A stretch of 18,410 bases of DNA from Acidobacteriota bacterium. Its GTDB lineage: Bacteria; Acidobacteriota; Vicinamibacteria; Vicinamibacterales; Vicinamibacteraceae. Numbering within the stretch: position 1 is the stretch's first letter; each line of letters begins with the position of its first letter. The DNA lies in the NCBI GenBank assembly GCA_023418055.1, contig JAEZDP010000204.1, positions 1-18,410 of the forward strand. Direction: 5' to 3'. Below are positions 13,158 through 18,410 of the stretch, in pieces. The notes below the pieces were generated by a model. That model worked only from the letters and a program-made list of their open reading frames with translations. It had not been told where the DNA came from and made no database searches. The translations under genes and the position numbers were made by a program.

Positions 13158-13185
13158 GCCCGCGAATGCGGGCGGGCCTGCATTC
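13158..13185 (+). promoter_or_regulatory. Two overlapping hairpins before the secreted coiled-coil gene
   Basis: GCCCGC (13158-13163) pairs with GCGGGC (13168-13173) around a GAAT loop. GAATGC (13164-13169) can instead pair with GCATTC (13180-13185). The two stems cannot both form. They lie between the rseP stop and a strong Shine-Dalgarno at 13194. No T-run follows, so this is not a standard terminator. Function is unproven. Confidence 0.35.
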
Positions 13186-13193
13186 CGGTTCCT

Positions 13194-13200
13194 GAGGAGG
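13194..13200 (+). promoter_or_regulatory. Strong Shine-Dalgarno (GAGGAGG)
   Basis: GAGGAGG lies 6 bases before the ATG at 13207. It is the best ribosome binding site in the window and fixes this start. Most other starts here have weak sites or none. Confidence 0.85.
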
Positions 13201-13206
13201 TTCGAG

Positions 13207-14067
13207 ATGTCGACAGTCAGTCGTGTCCTTGCCGCATGTGCGCTTGCGTGCCTGCTGCCTCTGTCTGCGGTGGCGCAGACCTCGTCGATGACCCAGGCCG
13301 ACCTCGAGCGCCTGCAGGACCAGCAGGCCGCGCTCGTGAAGCAGGTCGACGACCTGCGCGCCCGCGACACGGCGCTGGCCAACAGGCTCTCGCAGGAGCT
13401 CGACCTGGTGCGCGACGACATCGCGTACCTGCGGGTGCGCCTGCGGCGCGAAAGCAGCGTGCCGCGGTCCGAATACACTGCCGTACGCGACCGGCTCGAC
13501 GCCCTGCAGCGTGAGGCCTCGGGGACGACGTTGCGCGAGCAGGCCCCGACGCGACGGGGCAGCAACGAGATCGTGGTCGGGCAGGAACTCGACGCCCGGC
13601 TGCAGACGCCGCTCTCCTCGGAGACCGCCGAGGTCGAGGACCGCTTCGAGGCGACGACGCTCGTCGACCTGTACTCGGGCGACCAGCTGCTCGTGCCGGC
13701 GGGGTCCGTGCTGCGCGGCGTGGTGAGCGGCGTCGAGAAGGCCACCCGCACCGACCGGCGCGGTCGGCTCACCCTCAGCTTCGATCAGATGACGGTCGAC
13801 CGGCAGACCTACCGCATCCGCGCGACGGTCACGCAGGCGCTCGAAGGTGAAGGGATCAAGGGCGAAGTCGGCAAGATGACGACAGGAGCCGCTGCCGGCG
13901 CCATCATCGGGGGCATCCTCGGTGGGTTCAAGGGCGCGCTGGCCGGCATTCTCATCGGTGGGGGCGGCACCGTCCTGGCCACGCCCGGCACCGACGTGTC
14001 GCTGGCCGCGGGCACCGTGCTGCGGGTGAGGTTCGACGCGCCGGTCACACTCCAGGCGGCGCAGTAG
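13207..14067 (+). CDS. Secreted coiled-coil protein with VirB10/TrbI-like beta domain and glycine-zipper segment
   Basis: The protein is 286 aa and not recognised by name. A signal peptide ends near A-V-A-Q (residues 1-24). Residues about 30-105 are rich in charged residues and Leu with heptad spacing and look like a coiled coil. Residues about 120-205 read V-G-Q-E-L-D-A-R-L, then L-V-P-A-G-S-V-L-R-G-V-V, then L-S-F-D-Q-M-T-V-D. This pattern resembles the C-terminal beta domain of VirB10/TrbI-type proteins, but no type IV secretion gene is nearby, so I take it only as a fold hint. Residues about 222-255 are a Gly/Ala/Ile stretch of glycine-zipper type that could pack in a membrane. It lies 83 bases after rseP with its own strong Shine-Dalgarno. 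It is probably a cell-envelope structural protein. Confidence 0.75.
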   Translation: MSTVSRVLAACALACLLPLSAVAQTSSMTQADLERLQDQQAALVKQVDDLRARDTALANRLSQELDLVRDDIAYLRVRLRRESSVPRSEYTAVRDRLDALQREASGTTLREQAPTRRGSNEIVVGQELDARLQTPLSSETAEVEDRFEATTLVDLYSGDQLLVPAGSVLRGVVSGVEKATRTDRRGRLTLSFDQMTVDRQTYRIRATVTQALEGEGIKGEVGKMTTGAAAGAIIGGILGGFKGALAGILIGGGGTVLATPGTDVSLAAGTVLRVRFDAPVTLQAAQ

Positions 14068-14089
14068 GCGACGCGGACGCGTCTGCAGT

Positions 14090-14117
14090 CTGATGGCGCC
14101 GTACCTGGCGCCATCAG
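14090..14117. terminator. Stem-loop between convergent genes, likely bidirectional terminator
   Basis: CTGATGGCGCC and GGCGCCATCAG form a perfect 11-bp stem with a 6-base loop (GTACCT). It lies 22 bases after the plus-strand stop and 2 bases after the minus-strand stop (14122-14120). The position fits a shared terminator. No T-run is present on either side, so it is not a classic intrinsic terminator. Confidence 0.6.
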
Positions 14118-14119
14118 CC

Positions 14120-14779
14120 TCAGCGCATGTCGGCGAGGCGTGCGAGGTTGGCGCTGTCGGCCAGCTCGTGCAGGGGCGTGAGGTCGTCCACGTTCGAACC
14201 GGCGATCTTCACGATGAAGCGCTTGGCCACGACGGCATTCAGTTCGCCGCCCCGTTCCTCGCTGTCCCAGCGTTCCCAGCCGTCCTGGCCGCCCACCTTG
14301 GCCGAGCGCTCGAAGCCGTGCGCGCTTTCCTTCTCGTAGCCGGTCGCCAGCATCATCGCGAAGGGCGCAATCATCGCCTGGTTGAGGCTCGAGTCGGTGA
14401 TCTCCATCTCCATCGACGACTCGCCGCGCTCGTAGCGCACCTCGGCCCGTGACATCTTGATGCCCACGCTCACCTGTTCGCCGGTGGGCTTGCCCTTCGT
14501 CCATCCGTCGAGGTCCGGAAACAGCCCCTGCAACTCGCGGAACGCCACCGGCTCGGAGGCGGCTGGCGTCATGCCGGGCACTGTGTCCGGCGTCGAGGTT
14601 GCCGCGCCAGCTCCCGGCGTCGGCGCGCGGCCTGACGCGCCCGTCGTGTCGCGCACGGCTCCTGCTGCGGTGCCGGCCCGGTCGTCGCCCGATTGAGGTT
14701 GTCGATCCCCTGATGTCCCACACCCCGTCACGGCCGTCAGCACGACGAGCAATGCGGCGGTGGCCACGCGGTCTTTCAT
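14120..14779 (-). CDS. Putative lipoprotein of unknown function
   Basis: The protein is 219 aa and its family is not recognised. The N-terminus M-K-D-R-V-A-T-A-A-L-L-V-V-L is followed by a lipobox V-T-G-C with Cys20, so it should be a membrane-anchored lipoprotein. Residues about 21-77 form a linker rich in Ala, Gly, Thr, Pro and Asp. The folded part (about 78-219) contains F-P-D-L-D-G-W and later G-G-Q-D-G-W-E-R-W, two similar Gly-Trp motifs, and an acidic region M-E-M-E-I-T-D. The start is well supported: GGAGG on the minus strand lies 4 bases before the ATG. It converges on the coiled-coil gene across a strong stem-loop. The VWFA gene upstream is on the same strand, 113 bases away; I see no clear site in that gap. 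Confidence 0.8.
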   Translation of the reverse strand: MKDRVATAALLVVLTAVTGCGTSGDRQPQSGDDRAGTAAGAVRDTTGASGRAPTPGAGAATSTPDTVPGMTPAASEPVAFRELQGLFPDLDGWTKGKPTGEQVSVGIKMSRAEVRYERGESSMEMEITDSSLNQAMIAPFAMMLATGYEKESAHGFERSAKVGGQDGWERWDSEERGGELNAVVAKRFIVKIAGSNVDDLTPLHELADSANLARLADMR

Positions 14780-14783
14780 GATG

Positions 14784-14788
14784 CCTCC
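14784..14788 (-). promoter_or_regulatory. Ribosome binding site of the lipoprotein gene
   Basis: GGAGG lies on the minus strand, 4 bases before the ATG at 14779, and agrees with the signal peptide start. Confidence 0.7.
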
Positions 14789-14892
14789 GGGGCCGGCTGG
14801 ACCGGTCCTCGCCTCGAGACGGCGGGTTGCCGGTCCCGACAGAGGTAACGCACCTGACGGGGGAGGTGAACAGCCCCGGGAACGTGGATGAG

Positions 14893-15774
14893 TCAGCTGC
14901 GAGGCGCCTGATACGTGCGTCGGCCGCGCGCGGTGAGACCGGGCCTCCTCACCCGCACCTCGATGCGGTGCACCTTGCCGTCCGGCTTCTGCGGCTCGAA
15001 CCCGAGCAGGTACTGACTGTGCAGTTCCTGTGCGACGCGGGTGAAGGTGGGACCGAGATCGTCGGTGTCCTTCAGCTCGAAATAGCCACCACCCGTCTCA
15101 TCGGCCATCCGACGCAGAGCGCGGTCGGGACGCGTGCGCGTGCGCATGAACTCGGCCTCGAGACCGATGCCGTAGATCATCACTTCTTCTTCGCGGGCCC
15201 GTCGCAGCACCTCGCCCTGGCCCACGCGGCTGGCCGTGTCGGCCCCGTCGGTGAAGGCCAGAATCACCTTGCGGCCGTCGATGTCACGCAACTCGTCGAG
15301 GCTGAACGCGACCGCGTCGAACAGACGCGTCGGGTTGCCGAACTGCATGTCGCGGATGGACGCGATGATGAGATCGCGGTCGTTGGTGAACTCGCTGAGG
15401 AAGGCGATCTTGTCGTTGAAGTAGCCGACGCGGCCCTTGTCCTCCGGCAGCAGCCTGATGATGAACTGCTCGGCGGCCTGCTTCAGCAACTCGAGGTTCA
15501 TCGTCATGCTGCCGCTCGAGTCGAGCATGACGGCCACCGTCACCGGCTGAATCTGGTTGTCGAACAGGATGATCTCCTGCCGCGCCTTCTCGTCGTAGAT
15601 CTCGAACTCGTCACGCTGCAGGTCGCCCACCAGTCGCTTGTTCTGGTCGGTGACCGTGACGTACACCGGCACCGTCTGCGCGCCCGTCCGGAAGGTCGGC
15701 TCCTGCGCCGCAACCAGACGAGACAACGCCGCCGAGGCGGGCAGCGTGAACAGAAGATGGCGGCGCGTGAGCAT
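14893..15774 (-). CDS. VWFA-related Acidobacterial domain protein (TIGR03436 type)
   Basis: The protein is 293 aa. The N-terminus has M-L-T-R-R-H-L-L-F and a hydrophobic stretch to A-L-S-R-L-V-A-A-Q, an export signal with a paired Arg that may use the Tat route. After a short beta region (V-P-V-Y-V-T-V-T-D and G-D-L-Q-R-D-E-F-E-I-Y-D) comes a von Willebrand factor A domain. Its metal-binding site is intact: D-S-S-G-S at 85-89, Thr in N-P-T-R-L-F-D-A, and Asp in F-T-D-G-A-D. Such domains bind proteins through a divalent metal; the partner is unknown. The layout fits the VWFA family expanded in Acidobacteriota, which supports the taxon guess. No Shine-Dalgarno precedes the ATG. The start is only 23 bases from the divergent gene at 15798. 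Confidence 0.9.
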   Translation of the reverse strand: MLTRRHLLFTLPASAALSRLVAAQEPTFRTGAQTVPVYVTVTDQNKRLVGDLQRDEFEIYDEKARQEIILFDNQIQPVTVAVMLDSSGSMTMNLELLKQAAEQFIIRLLPEDKGRVGYFNDKIAFLSEFTNDRDLIIASIRDMQFGNPTRLFDAVAFSLDELRDIDGRKVILAFTDGADTASRVGQGEVLRRAREEEVMIYGIGLEAEFMRTRTRPDRALRRMADETGGGYFELKDTDDLGPTFTRVAQELHSQYLLGFEPQKPDGKVHRIEVRVRRPGLTARGRRTYQAPRS

Positions 15775-15797
15775 GTCAGTAGCGTAACATCCGGGCG

Positions 15798-16781
15798 TTG
15801 GCCTCTCCTTCTGACGCCGCCACTCGCCGACAGGTTGTCAGCCGCACGGCCGCACTGCTGGTGGCCGCCTTGCTGGCCACGCTCGCGACGCCCTCCGTGT
15901 CCGCCCAGCCGGTGCCCGCCCGGCACACCCTCTACCGCACCACGTTGGACGGCTGGCACGCCGAGATCTCCGCGCCAACGACCGCCGACGGCCTCAGGCA
16001 TGGCGTGCTCACCGCCAGCACGGCCGGGCGGACGGTCCGGGTCCCGCTCGACGGCACGCCAACCGGCCGACGCGCCCGCGGGGTCGACCGGATTCGACTG
16101 CACGCCCCGAGTCAGCGCCTGCTGGTGCTGACCGACCAGGCCCAGGACGCCCCGGGGCTCATCGTGGTGGACCTCGCCATGGAACGCGTGGTCGTCGCAG
16201 CCGTGGGCCGGCACATGGCCGTGTCGCCGGACGCCCGCTTCGTGGCCTTCGAGCAGTACTTCACCAGGCGCGACACGCCCTGGCCCTGGAACGAGACGGT
16301 GTACGCCGTGCTCGACGTGACGCAGCCCGTCGAGCCTGCGCCCGGAGCCTGCCCCTACGACGACGACCGCTGTCGGGGAATCGCCATCCACCTGCCTCCG
16401 CGCGCCGACGTGTGTGCGGCCTACCGCGAGATGTCGGGCAGCGCCACCTGCCTGCAGCCGGGTCGCGAGCCGCAGCATGAGCGCCGGTCGCCCTTCGTCT
16501 GGCTCGATCGCCACACGGTGGCGTTCGTCTCGGTCGATCACGCCCGCGCCGAAGCTGTCGGCGTCACGGCCGCGTTCGACGTCGCCGGCGCCCCGGTCAT
16601 CGCCCTCCACCCCTGCGACCCGACACCCGATCGCCGCGGCGCCCGCTGTCCGCCTACGCGGGCGGCCTGGCAGGTCGACCACCTCCGCCGTGATGACGAC
16701 GATGGGCAACTGTGGGTACACTTCCGCGACCGATTGCCTGAGGTGCCCGGCGGCTGGCTCGCGCTGAGACGTGATCCTTAG
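15798..16781 (+). CDS. Secreted hypothetical protein, possibly beta-propeller-like
   Basis: The protein is 327 aa and unrecognised. The start is probably the TTG at 15798: an in-frame TAG lies at 15780, and later starts would cut the signal peptide (V-V-S-R-T-A-A-L-L-V-A-A-L-L, ending near V-S-A-Q). No Shine-Dalgarno is visible. The mature protein contains short motifs like those of beta-propellers, such as H-M-A-V-S-P-D-A-R-F-V-A-F-E and S-P-F-V-W-L-D-R-H-T-V-A-F-V. It has at least six cysteines, including C-P-Y-D-D-D-R-C, that could form disulfides in the periplasm. A long open frame on the other strand (16721-15540) exists, but it overlaps the VWFA gene and has no signal or family motif, so I prefer this strand. 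A heptamer array follows its stop. Confidence 0.65.
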   Translation: MASPSDAATRRQVVSRTAALLVAALLATLATPSVSAQPVPARHTLYRTTLDGWHAEISAPTTADGLRHGVLTASTAGRTVRVPLDGTPTGRRARGVDRIRLHAPSQRLLVLTDQAQDAPGLIVVDLAMERVVVAAVGRHMAVSPDARFVAFEQYFTRRDTPWPWNETVYAVLDVTQPVEPAPGACPYDDDRCRGIAIHLPPRADVCAAYREMSGSATCLQPGREPQHERRSPFVWLDRHTVAFVSVDHARAEAVGVTAAFDVAGAPVIALHPCDPTPDRRGARCPPTRAAWQVDHLRRDDDDGQLWVHFRDRLPEVPGGWLALRRDP

Positions 16782-16787
16782 CGCGCT

Positions 16788-16828
16788 ACGCCTTACGCCT
16801 TACGCCTTACGCCTTACGCCTTACGCCC
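16788..16828. repeat. ACGCCTT heptamer tandem array (5.8 units)
   Basis: Five perfect units start at 16788, 16795, 16802, 16809 and 16816, followed by ACGCCC. It differs from the arrays at 1082 and 8907 by one base (T for C at position 7). It fills most of the 65-base gap between the secreted hypothetical gene and the amidohydrolase gene, starting 6 bases after the stop. Confidence 0.95.
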
Positions 16829-16846
16829 GAAGCCTGTAGCCTGCCC

Positions 16847-18364
16847 ATGTCCCGACGCGCCCGTACCGCTCTGCTGTTCAGTGCCCTGACGCTGGCCGTC
16901 AGTGCCTCGTCCGTCCTGCTGCCCGCGCAGTCACGTACCTCGCGGGCCGACACGGCCGTGCATGCGCGCAAGCCCGCGCGGCTGCTCATCCGGCAGGCGA
17001 TGGTGATCTACGGCAACGGCAAGCCGCCGTACGGGCCGATGGACATCCTGGTGCAGGACGGCGTCATCGCCAACATCGCGCCCTCGCTGCCGGTCGAGGC
17101 CGACGCGGTGATCGAGGCGGCGGGCAAGTACGTGATGCCTGGGATGGTCAACACGCACATGCATTGGCAGGACGAGCGTGCGGGCGTGCCGATGCCCATC
17201 CAGTACCAGCGCAATCTGTACCTCGCCTCCGGCGTGACGCTGACCCGCGAGAATGGCGGCAACTTCGTCAAGAGCAAGCAGTGGCAAGGCGAGTCGGCCG
17301 CCAACAGCATCGTGGCGCCGCGCATGCAGATCTACTGGGTGGTCAATCGGGGCAACGGTTCGGCGGACGCCATCCGCGCCAACGTGCGTGAGGCGAAGGC
17401 CAAGGGCGCCGACGGCCTCAAGATCTTCGGGATGGACCGCGATCAGCTCGAGGCGCTGATGAGCGAGGCCAAGGCCCAGGGCCTCAAGACCACCACGCAC
17501 ATCGCCGTCGAAGAGACCACCGCGAAGGACTTCATCGAACTCGGTGTCGACTCCATCGAGCACTTCTACGGCATCGCGGATGCGGCCCTCGACGGCATCC
17601 AGCAGTTCCCGGCCGACATGAACTACAACGACGAGCTCATGCGGTTCTCTCGGGCGGGCGAACTGTACGCCCAGGCCAATCCAGAGAAGCTCGACGCGGT
17701 GCTCGACGACATGGTGGCCGCCGGTGTGGCCTGGAGCCCCACGATGTCCATCTACGAAGCCAGCCGCGACATCGTCAAGGCGCAGAACCTGCCGTGGTAT
17801 CGGGAGTACCTGCACCCGGCGCTGCAGGCGTTCTTCGAGCCCAACCTCGCCAATCACGGTTCGTACTTCACCCGGTGGACCAACACGATGGAGGTGCGCT
17901 GGCGCCAGCAGTACCGCATCTGGATGGACGCCCTGCGTGCCTTCGGCACCAAAGGCGGGCGCATCACGACCGGCGACGATGCCGGGTTCATCTACTCGCT
18001 GTATGGCTTCGGCCTGATTCGCGAACTGGAACTGCACGAGGAGGCCGGCTTCCACCCGCTCGAGGTTCTGTCGCACGCGACGGTGAACGGCGCCACGCTG
18101 CTTGGCATGGGCGACCGCCTGGGCCGTGTCCGGACGGGATATCTGGCCGACCTGCTCGTGGTGAACGGCAACCCCGTCGAGAACCTGCGCGTGCTCAACC
18201 CCTACGGCATCGAGGAGGTGCGCGACGGGAAGCTGGTGCGCGGCGGCGGCATCGAGTGGACCATCAAGGACGGCATCCCCTACCACGGACCGACGCTCAT
18301 GAAGGAAGTGAAGGCGATGGTGGACGAGGCCCGGCAGAAGGCGCCGCGGCCGACCAACCCGTAA
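16847..18364 (+). CDS. Secreted metal-dependent amidohydrolase
   Basis: The protein is 505 aa. Members hydrolyse amide or related bonds, for example in dipeptides, ureas or cyclic imides; the substrate here is not readable. An export signal covers about residues 1-28 (ending near L-P-A-Q), so it works outside the cytoplasm. Metal-site residues of the binuclear type are present in order: H-M-H with His104 and His106 (in V-N-T-H-M-H-W), Lys192 in L-K-I-F-G, His218 in T-T-T-H-I-A, His239 in S-I-E-H-F-Y-G, and T-G-D-D-A-G with Asp378 the likely ligand. The C-terminal small domain follows: A-T-V-N-G-A-x-L-L-G, then G-Y-L-A-D-L-L-V-V-N-G-N-P. No Shine-Dalgarno precedes the ATG, which lies just after a heptamer array. 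The S9 peptidase in the same window suggests a shared peptide-scavenging lifestyle. Confidence 0.92.
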   Translation: MSRRARTALLFSALTLAVSASSVLLPAQSRTSRADTAVHARKPARLLIRQAMVIYGNGKPPYGPMDILVQDGVIANIAPSLPVEADAVIEAAGKYVMPGMVNTHMHWQDERAGVPMPIQYQRNLYLASGVTLTRENGGNFVKSKQWQGESAANSIVAPRMQIYWVVNRGNGSADAIRANVREAKAKGADGLKIFGMDRDQLEALMSEAKAQGLKTTTHIAVEETTAKDFIELGVDSIEHFYGIADAALDGIQQFPADMNYNDELMRFSRAGELYAQANPEKLDAVLDDMVAAGVAWSPTMSIYEASRDIVKAQNLPWYREYLHPALQAFFEPNLANHGSYFTRWTNTMEVRWRQQYRIWMDALRAFGTKGGRITTGDDAGFIYSLYGFGLIRELELHEEAGFHPLEVLSHATVNGATLLGMGDRLGRVRTGYLADLLVVNGNPVENLRVLNPYGIEEVRDGKLVRGGGIEWTIKDGIPYHGPTLMKEVKAMVDEARQKAPRPTNP

Positions 18365-18410
18365 CGCCGCGCCGCCGCCCGCCGCCCCCGGGCTGCGCCG
18401 CCGGCGGACA
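18365..18410. other. GC-rich tail after the amidohydrolase gene
   Basis: The last 46 bases are almost wholly G and C, with CCGCC runs and a CCGCCGGCGG palindrome near the end. It could be the start of a terminator or another short repeat, but the window stops too soon to tell. Confidence 0.3.

Noticed and set aside
11552..13183. Minus-strand open frame of 543 codons opposite rseP, rich in His
   Set aside because: It is a shadow of the rseP reading frame with skewed composition, no recognisable domain and an initiation context that lacks support.
13207..14067. Part of a type IV secretion system because of the VirB10-like segment
   Set aside because: No other secretion or conjugation gene is in the window, and the similarity is limited to a short beta-rich pattern.
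15540..16721. Minus-strand open frame of 393 codons opposite the secreted hypothetical gene
   Set aside because: It overlaps the VWFA coding region in another frame and has no signal peptide or motif. The plus-strand frame has a clean signal peptide.
16837..16842. TAGCCT as a -10 element for the amidohydrolase gene
   Set aside because: It ends 4 bases before the ATG, so transcription would start inside the coding sequence.

Overview
The window is about 18.4 kb of high-GC bacterial chromosome with the gene style of a Gram-negative, diderm organism. A von Willebrand factor A protein of the type found in Acidobacteriota, an S9 peptidase, an amidohydrolase and several secreted hypothetical proteins sit among housekeeping genes, and short heptamer and octamer arrays lie between them. 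Together these suggest an acidobacterium, perhaps class Vicinamibacteria. This is inferred from gene content only: there is no rRNA here. I see no phage, IS element, CRISPR array, tRNA or rRNA. Coding density is high. No gene-free stretch exceeds 300 bases; the longest is 4773-4985.

Layout. (1) 1-1082, plus strand: the 3' end of an orotate phosphoribosyltransferase-like gene, overlapping by TGATG a TIGR02757/DUF2400-type gene. (2) 4772-1108, minus strand: a compact run of TolC-like outer-membrane protein, family 2 glycosyltransferase and family 4 glycosyltransferase. The two glycosyltransferase genes overlap by TGATG, and the 3' end of the first consists of a translated 7-bp repeat array. (3) 4986-7976, plus strand: a secreted S9 prolyl-oligopeptidase-type peptidase and a full pyrE. 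(4) 8879-8064, minus strand: truA. (5) 9026-13123, plus strand: uppS-cdsA-dxr-rseP, each overlapping the next by 4 bases, followed by a secreted coiled-coil protein at 13207. This is the conserved isoprenoid, phospholipid and envelope-proteolysis cluster: DXR feeds the MEP pathway, UppS makes the undecaprenyl carrier, CdsA makes CDP-diacylglycerol, and RseP is a site-2 protease. (6) 14779-14120 and 15774-14893, minus strand: a lipoprotein and a VWFA protein. (7) 15798-18364, plus strand: a secreted hypothetical protein and a secreted metal-dependent amidohydrolase.

The most distinctive content is the short tandem repeats at gene borders: ACGCCTC/T heptamers at three places, a G(G/C)GGATC heptamer array inside the glycosyltransferase junction, a CCTTNNNT octamer array in front of uppS, and a GCGGAG-rich duplication across the pyrE stop. 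The glycosyltransferase array is open in all six frames. By my frame arithmetic, adding one unit (or losing two) would fuse the two glycosyltransferases into one reading frame, and losing one would send the ribosome into a long third-frame tail. That makes it a candidate phase-variable junction. No unequivocally new multi-gene system is visible; the repeat biology is the best lead.
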